Below, piece by piece: positions 16,476 through 25,458 of a stretch of DNA of 64,000 nucleotides. Position numbers and translations under genes: made by a program. Origin of the DNA: Methanothrix harundinacea (GTDB lineage Archaea; Halobacteriota; Methanosarcinia; Methanotrichales; Methanotrichaceae); NCBI GenBank assembly GCA_002506535.1, contig DAXT01000005.1:1-64000 (forward strand), written 5' to 3'. How positions within the stretch are numbered: position 1 is the first letter of the stretch; the number at the start of each line of letters is the position of its first letter. A model generated the notes under the pieces. The model was not told the origin of the DNA. It worked only from the letters and a program-made list of their open reading frames with translations, and did no database searches.

Positions 16476-16870
16476 CCCCCATTCGATTTAGGTCTCCTCG
16501 GATAAGGGCTGCAGCTTCATGACCCATTACAGCTTCTTCTCCGGATGCTAAAAGTATTGCGCTCATGCTGAAAAATTCGTAGATCGAACTCGTTTGGGAG
16601 ATCGAATTCTATTGGGAGGATGAATTCATCTCAGACGATCGATCCGTTTAAAGGGCATCGTTAACCGATAGGACGGCCTCCCTTCAAGCTGTGCTCCAAA
16701 GATGAAATGATTAAATATAAGCAGATCGTGGAGACCCGGAAGTTCTGGCGGGCCGGCGATATGGGAGGCCGGCCCACCGCTCCAGATCGACCAAGCCGCG
16801 GTCTTCAAATGAAAGGGCCTTTAATGAAAGGGCGTTTTACGGCTATCCCCATTCCGGAGAGGATGATATT
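16476..16870. other. Intergenic region between divergent genes
   Basis: About 395 bases between the VIT/VWA gene and citrate synthase. It contains two short related stretches (agatcgaact near 16580 and agatcgaatt near 16602) and a TATA-like sequence (ttaaatata, 16711-16719), which would give a leader of about 125 bases for citrate synthase if used. No gene was recognised. Confidence 0.4.
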
Positions 16871-18286
16871 ATGGAAAGGAGAGACATGGAAAGGAGAGAC
16901 GGAGATATAGCCGAGCTGATCCTGCGGGCAAAGGAAGCGATCCCCTCAAAGCCGAAAGGAACCGACCCCATCTTCGACCAGATGAGGGGGGTGGACTGGC
17001 CGATAAACTGTACAGTGGGCCCAGGGCTTGAAGGTGCGATAGCCTGCAAGAGCCGGGTCGGCTTCGTCAACGGATCGGAAGGGTCCCTCATCTACCGCGG
17101 CTACGACATCTTCGACCTATCCGCCCACTCCACCTTCGAGGAGGTCTCCTACCTCCTCCTTTACGGCGAGCTCCCAACGGAGAGGAAGCTCGCCTCCTTC
17201 TCCAACCGCCTCAGTGAATTCCGGTTCCTCCCCAACACCCTGAGGATGATGATGGGCGCTCCCCTGGAATGGATGAATCCCATGGCGGCCCTCAGGACGG
17301 GGACGAACTTCATGCACCAGAGGCAGACCTGGCGGGATAGCGATGGCGGCAGGCCGTCCTTCGAAGACGCCATCGCCTCCGACGAGGACTCGATCCCCAT
17401 GGAGACGAGGCCGACAGGAGAGAAACGCGCCATCTACGAGTTCCAGAGGCGCCACCTAAGACGGCCCCAGGATGCGAGGCCTGCCACCGACGACGCCGAG
17501 TCCATGGATAGCTGCATCCATCTCATCGCAGGGATGGCGACCCTGGCAGCGGCTATCGGCCGCCTTCGTGCGGGCCGTCTTCCCATCGAGCCGGACCCCG
17601 AGCTCGGCCATGCCGCAAACCTCCTCTACATGATGACGGGCCGACGGCCCACCCCCCTGGAGGAGAGGGTGATGGACGTCGCATTGATCCTCCACGCCGA
17701 CCACGGGATGAACGCCAGCACCTTTGCCTGCCTGGTGGTGGCATCGACGATGTCAGACATCTACTTCTCCGTCGACGCGGGGATCGGCGCCCTGAACGGC
17801 CCCCTCCACGGAGGAGCAAACGAGGAGGTGACGAGGGTCCTGCGGGAGATCGGCTCTCCGGACCGGGTCCCGGCCTGGTACAGGGAGGCGAGGGAGGCAG
17901 GCCGGAAGATCCCCGGCTTCGGCCACCGGGTCTACAAGACCTACGACCCCCGGGCCCGGGTCCTCGCCCCCCTGGCGGGGATGATGGCGGGGTCAAACCC
18001 CGATGGTGCCAGGATGTATTCGACGGCGAAGAGGCTCGAGGAGGCGGTCGTCTCTGACCTGGGGGCGGAGAAGAGGATCTTTCCCAACGTCGACTTCTAC
18101 TCCGGGATCGTCTACAACGCCATGGGGGTCCCCGAGGACCTCTATACCGTCTTATTCGCCGTCAGCCGGGTCGCCGGCTGGACCGCCCGGGTGATGGAGT
18201 ACCTCGAGAACAACCGGATATTCAGGCCCCGGTCCCTCTACATAGGCGACTTCGACCGGGAGTACGTCCCGATGGAGAACCGATAG
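16871..18286 (+). CDS. gltA: Citrate synthase with an internal insertion
   Basis: Condenses acetyl-CoA and oxaloacetate to citrate. The catalytic set is present: His in GPLHGG (H313), His in GFGHRV (H352) and Asp in PNVDFYSG (D408), plus the conserved HADHGMN segment (275-281). At 471 residues it is about 90 longer than usual; most of the excess is a charged insertion at about 150-208, between LRTGTNFM and the helix starting MDSCIHLIAG. The first 15 bases of the gene (coding MERRD) are duplicated in tandem at 16871-16900, so there are two starts; the copy at 16886 keeps a Shine-Dalgarno sequence made by the first copy. With the isocitrate dehydrogenase at 42852 it supports a partial oxidative citrate branch toward 2-oxoglutarate for glutamate synthesis. 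Confidence 0.93.
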   Translation: MERRDMERRDGDIAELILRAKEAIPSKPKGTDPIFDQMRGVDWPINCTVGPGLEGAIACKSRVGFVNGSEGSLIYRGYDIFDLSAHSTFEEVSYLLLYGELPTERKLASFSNRLSEFRFLPNTLRMMMGAPLEWMNPMAALRTGTNFMHQRQTWRDSDGGRPSFEDAIASDEDSIPMETRPTGEKRAIYEFQRRHLRRPQDARPATDDAESMDSCIHLIAGMATLAAAIGRLRAGRLPIEPDPELGHAANLLYMMTGRRPTPLEERVMDVALILHADHGMNASTFACLVVASTMSDIYFSVDAGIGALNGPLHGGANEEVTRVLREIGSPDRVPAWYREAREAGRKIPGFGHRVYKTYDPRARVLAPLAGMMAGSNPDGARMYSTAKRLEEAVVSDLGAEKRIFPNVDFYSGIVYNAMGVPEDLYTVLFAVSRVAGWTARVMEYLENNRIFRPRSLYIGDFDREYVPMENR

Positions 18287-18343
18287 AAGTAAATGCCAAG
18301 GCTCCACCGCTGCGGAGACTTCCTGCAGAAAAAAAGTTGATGA

Positions 18344-18360
18344 GAGCGTTGAAAACGCTC
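18344..18360. terminator. Stem-loop between convergent genes
   Basis: Arms gagcgtt (18344-18350) and aacgctc (18354-18360) with a three-base loop, in the gap between the convergent citrate synthase and alkylsulfatase-like genes. It can serve both directions. Confidence 0.6.
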
Positions 18361-18372
18361 CCATTCCATCCT

Positions 18373-20124
18373 TTACCTGAAAAGGTCCATGAATCCGAAG
18401 AACTCCTCCGGACCGGCTCCGCCTATCACGACGTCTCCGCTGGCGACCGCCTCTTCAGGGTCGAGCTTGCCCAGGACCAGGTTCTTCATCGTCAGCGAGT
18501 CGGTGACGACGGTAAACTTCGGATCTTCGGCAACCCCCTCCTGAACCTCTACGATCCCTTTGCGGACGTATATGGCATATTCTGCGGATTCTGAATCGTC
18601 CGAGAGGTCGAGGCCGACGGCGTATTCTTGGTCCAGGGCCTTGGTGGCGTTTAGGCTCACCGCCATGATCCTGAATATCGTCTCCATCGGCATGTAGACG
18701 ATGATATTCTCGTCCATGAGGCTGAAGCCCAACTCGAGGGGTATCCTGATCTGGCCCGTCTCTTCGAGGTACTCGGAGAGGAGGTAGTTTCTCACCTGGG
18801 CGTTCTTGGTCTCCTCGGCCAGGTATAACATCGCCGAGTTCTTAACCTCCCGGGCCCCGGCGTTCTCGGGATCGAGGAGGAGGACGTAGTCGGAGAAGAT
18901 CATCGCCCATTTCATATCACCTTCATCGAGAGACGACTTCGCTTTTTCTGCAAGCCCGTCGACGCCGCCGGCGAGGTATGCCATCTTCTCAGCCTCTTCA
19001 CGGGGAGTGGATGGGAATATGTCTCTGCTCTTCCCGGTGAACCATCCCATGTACTGCTGGAATATCTGGAAGACGTCCCGATCCATCTCGCCGAAGTACT
19101 CCTGCAGATTGGGATCCTCGGCGAGGTGGGGTGGCAGCTCGATGACCTCAATGATCTCGCCGGGGGTCAGCCCCTGGTTCATGGAGCGGACCGTCTGGTC
19201 GTGGACGTACTGGAGGGCGTCTCGGGCGTTGGTGAGGGTCTGGCTGATGTTTTCGGCGCCGACGATCGGCCCTCCTCCGCTGTGGATCAGGACCATATAT
19301 TCGGCGTTCAGGGTCCTCATATCATCAATGCTCGCGATGTAGTTCAATGGATCACGGTGTGAAGCTCCCCGGAGGGTGTTGATGGCGGGGAAGGACTTGT
19401 AGAAGATCCCTATCTGGACGATCACCTTCTTATCCGGCAGCCAGACGTAGTTTATATCGGTCGTCTCGGCTGGGGCGTGGACTATGGTCAGGTTCACCCC
19501 GGCTATGTTCGTCTCCAGTTCGTCCCCGACGGTCAGGGTGGGGGGGAGGTATCCCGAAGGACCTGGTACGGAGAAGGGGAAGATGCCCCCATTAACAAAG
19601 TAACCCGGATCTCTTTGGTAAGGAATACCTGCATATTTTACCGCTCGATATACTTTGATGGGAAAGATCTGGCCCATCAGCTCCTTCGGTCCGAAGAGGT
19701 GCTCCTCAAAGGTCTCGTGAGCGATGATCTCCGGGGAGCCGTTCCCCGCAAAGACCGAAGCTCCGTTGATGTGGCAGTCGTGATGGTGGGTGTAGATGAT
19801 CGCCTCGACGGGCTTTCGTGAGAATATGTCGTTGAGATGCTCGTTGTAAGCCGCTTTGACCATCTCTGCGGAGGTCGTGCTCTCGCCGGGATCGATGACG
19901 ATGAGCCCGTCGGTCCCCTCTATCAGGACCGGGTTTGCGCGACCGTAGCCGACGGCGACGTAAACCCCATCCGTCACATTGTATACGGTGGGTGGAAACC
20001 ATCCCGCGTTGAGGGCGACGAGATCGGGGTTTGCGCCCACCGCCTCAGGCTCGAAGGCCGATGCAGACGATAACCAGAAGAGTAAAAATAAAATTATCGC
20101 CTTGGAAAATCTTCCTGATTCCAT
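18373..20124 (-). CDS. Exported alkylsulfatase-like metallo-beta-lactamase protein
   Basis: A 583-residue protein of the SdsA1/BDS1 type: signal peptide (to about residue 23), a metallo-beta-lactamase domain, the family's substrate region (NTLRGASHRDP), a helical dimerisation part, and a C-terminal SCP2-like domain (about 470-580). The family removes sulfate from alkyl sulfates. The zinc motif, normally THSHxDHxGG, reads THHHDCHINGA (112-122): the metal-binding Asp is replaced by Cys117, with an Asp one place earlier. The active site is therefore changed and the reaction uncertain. ATG 20124 has a good ribosome-binding sequence (gagg, six to eight bases away). This family is mainly bacterial, so transfer is possible. 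Confidence 0.85.
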   Translation of the reverse strand: MESGRFSKAIILFLLFWLSSASAFEPEAVGANPDLVALNAGWFPPTVYNVTDGVYVAVGYGRANPVLIEGTDGLIVIDPGESTTSAEMVKAAYNEHLNDIFSRKPVEAIIYTHHHDCHINGASVFAGNGSPEIIAHETFEEHLFGPKELMGQIFPIKVYRAVKYAGIPYQRDPGYFVNGGIFPFSVPGPSGYLPPTLTVGDELETNIAGVNLTIVHAPAETTDINYVWLPDKKVIVQIGIFYKSFPAINTLRGASHRDPLNYIASIDDMRTLNAEYMVLIHSGGGPIVGAENISQTLTNARDALQYVHDQTVRSMNQGLTPGEIIEVIELPPHLAEDPNLQEYFGEMDRDVFQIFQQYMGWFTGKSRDIFPSTPREEAEKMAYLAGGVDGLAEKAKSSLDEGDMKWAMIFSDYVLLLDPENAGAREVKNSAMLYLAEETKNAQVRNYLLSEYLEETGQIRIPLELGFSLMDENIIVYMPMETIFRIMAVSLNATKALDQEYAVGLDLSDDSESAEYAIYVRKGIVEVQEGVAEDPKFTVVTDSLTMKNLVLGKLDPEEAVASGDVVIGGAGPEEFFGFMDLFR

Positions 20125-20576
20125 GTTCTTCCTCTTTTCGTTTATTTATCGCCTTATCAAATGGCCTCATTTTTACCCCGATAGGTGCTAATTTCAGCTT
20201 TTGGACGATAGGATGCTCTATTCTGCGGATCTTCAGGGCCACTTAATAAGGCGTCGGTTCTAATATGAGGAAACCTTTGATAAATACTTGGTGACCCATC
20301 TCCTTTCGGACGCGGGCTGGAGCTCAAGGGGCATCTTCGTCGAATCTTAGATCAAAGGGGGATGCCCCTCCAGGAGAAGAAGGGGCTATAGAGGAGGATC
20401 GTATATCGCTACATGAGCATCTATAACCCGTTTAAGATGAGGGGGGGGTGTTCGGACTCCTGCCTTATAAAGGAAGAATAACCTCAAACCGGACACGGTA
20501 TTCTTAAGTATTTTCCCAGACAAATATGGTCTATGTGGGTTTAGCGATAGAAGGCCAGAATCATGGAGTGGGTTTG
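20125..20576. other. Intergenic region without a recognisable gene
   Basis: About 450 bases between divergent genes. It contains an eight-G run at 20441-20448 and short AT-rich stretches that could be promoters. Frames found here are short and have no family resemblance. Confidence 0.45.
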
Positions 20577-21362
20577 ATGCTTGAAATTGACGGATCAAAA
20601 GGAGTCCAGGCCGGAAGCTCCGGCAAGATAGTTGGACCAGGGGAGCTCTTCAAAATAGGCAGATCGTTGACGATCGTCTTCCTCCTCTTCGCCATGGTAG
20701 CCCTCTCCTCCGCCCAGGTCGGATACGAGCCCGGCGAGAGGGCGGCTGAGAGGCTCTTCGAGCTCGGCCTTGGCGGCCCCTGGATAATAAGCGAGAGGCA
20801 TCCGGAGATGTACGCCCCTGAAGTGCCTACGTGGCCTTCGGCATCAGAGTTCTCGATATACTCTGAGTACTTCACCATGACACCCCCAGCCGGGATGGAG
20901 GTCGAGAGGCACTTTGCGTCAGGGACGCCGAATATCTTCGCCACCGGTCCCGGGGGCGAGCCGATCGCCGCCGCATATTATCAGACCTATTTCCCCGGAT
21001 CAAACAGCCTCTGGATCCTCGGCGCCAGGAGCTGGACGGGTTATGCCGTCGTCCCTCAAGGGGCGTATCTCAGGCTTCTCGCCCATTCTCCGGCCGGGGG
21101 GCGGGCTTCCCTCTACGAGATAACTCCGGCCGAGAGGATGGTGCAGAAGTGGCTTATGCTCTACTCCGGCTACAGCGTTCTCACCTTCCGGGCTGAAGAG
21201 GCGGGCAGGTACATCCTCCTCTTCTCCGTCGGAGATGAGATCAGCAACGCTGTGATCGTCGACGTGAGGCGGGGAAGTTGGCCCGTCTCCCCTCCCGCGC
21301 CCGGGCCCCAGCCGCCGTGGAGCTGGATATCCCAGGGCCGCTTTCAGTTCGGCGAGCTCTGA
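20577..21362 (+). CDS. Exported hypothetical protein, beta-rich
   Basis: From ATG 20577 the product has 261 residues: a polar N-terminus of about 25 residues, a hydrophobic signal segment (SLTIVFLLFAMVALSSAQ), and a mature domain rich in Ser, Tyr and aromatic residues. The repeated strand-turn pattern (NSLWILGARSWTGYAVVP, GGRASLYEI, AEEAGRYILLFSV) suggests beta sandwiches. It ends with a Pro-rich tail. The frame is open upstream to 20526, but ATG 20577 is preceded by a ggag sequence at suitable distance; the long polar N-terminus is unusual and the real start could be internal and non-standard. No family was recognised. Confidence 0.65.
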   Translation: MLEIDGSKGVQAGSSGKIVGPGELFKIGRSLTIVFLLFAMVALSSAQVGYEPGERAAERLFELGLGGPWIISERHPEMYAPEVPTWPSASEFSIYSEYFTMTPPAGMEVERHFASGTPNIFATGPGGEPIAAAYYQTYFPGSNSLWILGARSWTGYAVVPQGAYLRLLAHSPAGGRASLYEITPAERMVQKWLMLYSGYSVLTFRAEEAGRYILLFSVGDEISNAVIVDVRRGSWPVSPPAPGPQPPWSWISQGRFQFGEL

Positions 21363-21553
21363 GGTCTCCAACTTCGTCTGAGCGGACGGCTCCTCCGAAA
21401 GGAGCCTGCGGCTGGGGCTGAGACGTCCTCCAACCAGCCGCCAGCTCCGGTGGATGGGATAGCCTCGGCGTCGCGCCCTTTGGGAGAAAGAGATGAAGCA
21501 AAAAGATGAAAAAAGCCGACCTCCGGGGGAGGGGGCCTCCTCCCCATCGCGCC

Positions 21554-23497
21554 TCAGATGAACCGCGGCCTCTCCGAGAGCTTCACCGGCAGGGCAAGCC
21601 TCTTCCACGGCTTGCCCGCCGTCTCCGATCCGATCCGTGCCTTCAGCTCTTCTGCGGTCATCTCGACTTTGTGGGGCTTCCTCGGCTCCGACTCTGCTCT
21701 TACGGTGACGGCGAGCTTGCCAGACTCCACCTCATCGTCGCCGATGACGACGACGTAAGGTATCCACTCCCTTCCGGCGTCTCTGATCTTTTTGCCGACG
21801 GTCTCGTCCCGGTCGTCGACGTCGGTCCTGAAGCCTATCGCCCCGGCGACCTCCTCGGCCCTGGCGAGGTGGCGTTCTGCCACCGGGATCACCCTCACCT
21901 GGGTCGGCGATATCCAGGTCGCCAGCATCGGAACCTTCCCCTCGACGGAGACCCTGTGGGCCTTCTCCAGGAGGGCAAACATAAGCCTCTCGATGGCGCC
22001 GGATGGCGAGCAGTGGAGGATCACCGGCCGCCGGAGGGCGCCGGCAGCGTCGGCGTAGTCTATCTCGTAACGGTCGGCGTTCTCGACGTCGATCTGGACC
22101 GTCGAGAGGGCGGAGGCCTTGTCGAGGGCGTCGACGAAGTTGAACTCGAACTTGAGGACGAAGTAGAAGAACCGCTCCTCCCACATCTCGATGAGGACCG
22201 GCTTATTTACGATCCTGACGAGCCCCTCTATAAACTCCCGGTTCTCTTCGTAGAACTCCCGGGTGAACCTGATCGCCACCTCGTAGTCGGAGAGGTCGAG
22301 GCCCGCCTCCGCCAGGACCGATATGGAGGTCTCGTACTGAGTCTCAAACTCCCTCGTCGCTTCCGCCATGTCGGCGCAGAGGGTGTGCATATCCGGCATG
22401 GTGAAGGCCCGCAGCCGCCGGAGGCCCACCAGCTCGCCCCTCTGCTCCCGGCGGAAGGAGTAACGGGTCATCTCTATCATCTTGAGGGGGAGGGACCGGT
22501 AGGAGAGGGTCATGTCGTGGCTCATGAGGAACTGGCCGAAGCAGGCAGCAAACCGCAAGAAAAAGCTCCTCTTCTCCGCCTCGATGGAGTACTGCCTCGC
22601 CGGGAAACGATCGAGGTACTTTTTGAGGGTGGGGTGGTTCATGTCGTACATGATGGGGGTCTCCACCTCCATCGCCCCCATATCTGCGGCCCTCTCCAGG
22701 ACGTAAGACTCCAGGAGCGATTTGACTAGCCTCCCCTTGGGGTAGTACCTCATATTCCCCGAGTCGGAGCCCGGCTCGTAGTCGACCAATTCCAGGCGTC
22801 TCATCAGCTCGACGTGGGGAGGGACGGACTCCACAGCCCTGCTCTTGGAGATCTCGTAGTTGACGAACTTTCGCAGGTTCTCATGGCCCTTGAAGTCGAA
22901 CTTCTCCGGCTCTGCCATGAGGCCGTCGGGGGTCATGATCCTCCAGATGGATACCGCCTTCGCCTCGGCCTTGAGCGCCTCCGAGACGACCTCCTCTTTC
23001 TCCGTCGGCGTTACGGCTTCGATACATCTCCCAGCAGCACCGGCAGACGATGCGGCGGCGTCAGAGGATGCGGCCTTACCGACCCTTATGGACCGGGAGA
23101 GCTCCGAGAGGGGATGGCCCTTGCAGCTGAGCCTGAAGGCCTTGTACCAGCCGAAGGGGGCCCTCGCCACCTCGTACTCCTCCCGGAGCGCCTCGTTCAG
23201 CCCCCGGAGGACCTCGACGGCGGCGGCGGGGGAAGAGAGGCTGGAGCTGAGGTGGGCGTAGGGGTAGAGCATGATCCTTTTGGTCTTCACCTGCTCCGCT
23301 ACGGAGGCGATCTCTTTTGCTCCTGCGGCGACGACCGCAGAAACGTCATCCTCGTCGATCTTCTCGACGGCGATGAAGGCGCATAGAGCCTCCTCCATCC
23401 GTCCTTGCTTCTCCGCCTCTCCTACTTCCTCGGCGACGGGAGTGCGCCTCTTCGCCTCAAACTCGATGTAATCAGAGTGGATCAAGAGCAACTGCAA
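21554..23497 (-). CDS. thrS: Threonyl-tRNA synthetase (archaeal type)
   Basis: Charges tRNA-Thr with threonine. The 647-residue protein has the archaeal N-terminal editing domain (about 1-145, D-aminoacyl-deacylase fold, starting LLLIHSDYIEFEAK), which removes mischarged serine. The class II catalytic core (about 240-530) shows motif 1 (ETPIMYDMNHP), the Cys of the zinc site (AACFGQFLM), motif 2 (RGELVGLRRLRAFTMPD), and motif 3 (HCSPSGAIERL), whose His completes the zinc site. An anticodon-binding domain follows (about 535-640). The start is TTG 23497, chosen because the family N-terminus begins there and ggtgg lies six to ten bases before it. It is transcribed alone. Confidence 0.96.
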   Translation of the reverse strand: MQLLLIHSDYIEFEAKRRTPVAEEVGEAEKQGRMEEALCAFIAVEKIDEDDVSAVVAAGAKEIASVAEQVKTKRIMLYPYAHLSSSLSSPAAAVEVLRGLNEALREEYEVARAPFGWYKAFRLSCKGHPLSELSRSIRVGKAASSDAAASSAGAAGRCIEAVTPTEKEEVVSEALKAEAKAVSIWRIMTPDGLMAEPEKFDFKGHENLRKFVNYEISKSRAVESVPPHVELMRRLELVDYEPGSDSGNMRYYPKGRLVKSLLESYVLERAADMGAMEVETPIMYDMNHPTLKKYLDRFPARQYSIEAEKRSFFLRFAACFGQFLMSHDMTLSYRSLPLKMIEMTRYSFRREQRGELVGLRRLRAFTMPDMHTLCADMAEATREFETQYETSISVLAEAGLDLSDYEVAIRFTREFYEENREFIEGLVRIVNKPVLIEMWEERFFYFVLKFEFNFVDALDKASALSTVQIDVENADRYEIDYADAAGALRRPVILHCSPSGAIERLMFALLEKAHRVSVEGKVPMLATWISPTQVRVIPVAERHLARAEEVAGAIGFRTDVDDRDETVGKKIRDAGREWIPYVVVIGDDEVESGKLAVTVRAESEPRKPHKVEMTAEELKARIGSETAGKPWKRLALPVKLSERPRFI

Positions 23498-23636
23498 ATA
23501 AGACCACCTTCGTTATAGCCAGCTACAAAAGAGGCCTCCTAATTCAACCTTTCGACAGGTTCTGGAGACGCCCGGGGTACCTGCAGATATTTTGACATTG
23601 TATCTGAGAAGGGAAGCCTCATGATCAAACCAAAAT

Positions 23637-23681
23637 GGAAAAAAACAGAGGTGGGAGCCACCCCGCGAGGGTGCGGGGTGG
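23637..23681 (-). terminator. Intrinsic-type terminator of the 23698-24441 gene
   Basis: On the minus strand a nine-pair GC stem (23658-23666 with 23673-23681, six-base loop) is followed by a seven-T run (23639-23645 region) shortly after the stop at 23698. This is a clear hairpin-plus-T end. Confidence 0.7.
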
Positions 23682-23697
23682 TTCTTTCTTCGAAGGC

Positions 23698-24441
23698 TCA
23701 GATGCAGGGTAGCCAGTCGACCCGGACAGGGCTGCAGGTGTCGTTGCCCCAGAGCTGGATGAACTTCTCTATGGAGAAGACACCCGTCAGGTCCTCAACG
23801 GAGCGGCCGTACTCGTCGTGTCTTCCCTTGGTGTTCACCGCGGGGTCCTTGGAGAGCCATCCGAGGTGAGCGACACCGATGACGTTGGAGTTGAAGTTAG
23901 CTTCAAGGGCACCGGTACAGCAGCCACACCTCAGTTCCTTTCTATTGGGAGCATCAGTAGTGAACCATTCCTCGCAGCAGTCCCGTCTCGTCTTCACCTC
24001 TGTGTTCTTCTGGAGGTGCTCGGCGTGGGTGTACATCTCGACGACTACGGCTCCTATGTAGTAGTTCTGGACGCAGAGCTTCTCGATCCACTTCTGGTCG
24101 TAGGTGCCGGTCTGGTAGCTGACAGGCATATACTCAAACTCGGCCTCCTTGGTGAAGTTGATGTAGTCCTCGCAGCCTATGGGGTATATAAAGCCGTTAC
24201 TCTGGAGTTCCCCGAAAGCAACGATCAAAGGGCATTCGGGACCGTAGGGGTCCCTCTGGGCCTCGATCTCGGTCCTCTGGGTGATGACGTTCCCGCTTCC
24301 TGACTCCTTCTCGACGAGCTTGTTTCCTTGCAGGCCCGGCTGGGTCTGGATTATGATCTCGACGTTCTTGTAGCCGACCCCTTTGATGTTCGCCTTCTCG
24401 TACATGTAGTTGGCAGCGGTCGAGATGCCGACCAGGGCCAT
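23698..24441 (-). CDS. Exported/anchored hypothetical protein, cysteine-containing
   Basis: From ATG 24441 the product has 247 residues, with YMYEKANIKGVGYKNVEI after the hydrophobic start and about ten cysteines in the second half (CCEEWF, CGCCTG). The open frame continues upstream and encodes FTRREIAVLLVLA, which joins to ALVGISTAAN to make a full membrane or signal segment. ATG 24441 would cut that segment in half. No ATG, GTG or TTG lies upstream in frame, although a ggaggg sequence does (near 24487). The real start may be a rare codon, or a frameshift lies nearby. It ends at a strong hairpin terminator. No family was recognised. Confidence 0.7.
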   Translation of the reverse strand: MALVGISTAANYMYEKANIKGVGYKNVEIIIQTQPGLQGNKLVEKESGSGNVITQRTEIEAQRDPYGPECPLIVAFGELQSNGFIYPIGCEDYINFTKEAEFEYMPVSYQTGTYDQKWIEKLCVQNYYIGAVVVEMYTHAEHLQKNTEVKTRRDCCEEWFTTDAPNRKELRCGCCTGALEANFNSNVIGVAHLGWLSKDPAVNTKGRHDEYGRSVEDLTGVFSIEKFIQLWGNDTCSPVRVDWLPCI

Positions 24442-24503
24442 AGCGAGGACTAAAAGTACCGCTATTTCTCTCCTCGTAAAATCCCTCCAATTGACCTTTT
24501 ACT

Positions 24504-24520
24504 AATTTGATATAAATATG
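24504..24520 (-). promoter_or_regulatory. TATA-like sequence upstream of the 23698-24441 gene
   Basis: An AT stretch (catatttatatcaaatt on the minus strand) lies about 65-80 bases before ATG 24441 and 20-35 bases before the ggaggg sequence. It supports a transcript that begins well before ATG 24441. The rest of 24521-24793 is AT-rich and holds no gene that I can see. Confidence 0.35.
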
Positions 24521-24793
24521 TTTACAATTTTCAATTCTTCAATTCTGGCAGATCATAGGGACTATTCGGAATAAGTTGGGGGTTTCAAGCTCTTCAATGG
24601 CTCCTCATATCTGTTGCTTGGAATTTATAAGTTAAAAATATATAAATTGATCTTATCTGGAAATGCGCGCCGAACGGTTCGCAATGACAGGGACGATTTC
24701 CTGACGCAAAAGGAGAAGAACCGATAGCATCAACCGACATAATTCCAAAATCATTTCCAAACGAATCCGATCGACGATAACCTTGCGCGACGG

Positions 24794-25264
24794 CTATAGA
24801 GATCTCCTCATGATGATCGCCCCCTCGCCGTCGGGGTAGTAGTTCTTGGCGGTGGTATAGATCTCAAAGCCCAGGTCGATGTAGAGGCTCTGAGCCCTCT
24901 TGTTCGCGGCCCGGACCTCCAGGATCACCTCCATCACCCCGAGCCTCCGGAAGATCTCGAGGAGCTCCTTCAACAGCCTTCCGCCTACGCCCCGCCCCCG
25001 GTCCCCGGACCGGACCGCGAGCCAGAATACCCTCCCCTCCATCGGAGTCTGACGAAACCCCAGGACCATCCCGGCGATCTCGCCGTCCTTCTCCGCCACC
25101 AGGAATGTGGTGGGGTAGTTCTCGTAGAAGTAGGTGAGGAGGTAAGGGTCGTGGCCGCCTCCGGCCTCGGAGTCGAGGGCCACCGCCTCGGAGAAGTCGC
25201 GGGGCTCAAACCTCCTGATACTGATGTTCCCCTTCGGGGCTCCCCCGGCGTCCATGACGGTCAT
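24794..25264 (-). CDS. rimI: GNAT N-acetyltransferase, RimI-like
   Basis: A 156-residue GNAT protein with the acetyl-CoA-binding loop (RSGDRGRGVGGRLL), the family strand VMEVILEVRAANKRAQSLY and the closing DLGFEIYTTAKNYYPDGE, which is the usual RimI/Ard1 signature. RimI-type enzymes acetylate protein N-termini, in archaea often after removal of methionine. ATG 25264 is chosen over TTG 25291 because ggaggggg stands eight bases before it. It is a single gene, divergent from the next one. Confidence 0.88.
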   Translation of the reverse strand: MTVMDAGGAPKGNISIRRFEPRDFSEAVALDSEAGGGHDPYLLTYFYENYPTTFLVAEKDGEIAGMVLGFRQTPMEGRVFWLAVRSGDRGRGVGGRLLKELLEIFRRLGVMEVILEVRAANKRAQSLYIDLGFEIYTTAKNYYPDGEGAIIMRRSL

Positions 25265-25458
25265 CTCGGCGACCCCCTCCATCGGCCTCAAGATAAAAAT
25301 AGCTTATCGATGGGGAAGTTTTTATCCCATCCGGTTCTGATGGAGTCGGCGACTCCTCCAGCAGATGCGGCCGCCTCGCAGGGGCTTTGTTCTCGGTCGA
25401 GGGAGGAGGCTTTGGATGGGATTTTGATTGTGGGTTACCCAGAGAGAGGATCGATGAT

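Noticed and set aside
20400..20480. Possible tRNA around the eight-G run and ttcggactcc
   Set aside because: No matching acceptor stem, D arm or anticodon stem could be folded.
21506..22729. 407-codon plus-strand frame opposite thrS
   Set aside because: thrS is intact on the other strand with all class II motifs.
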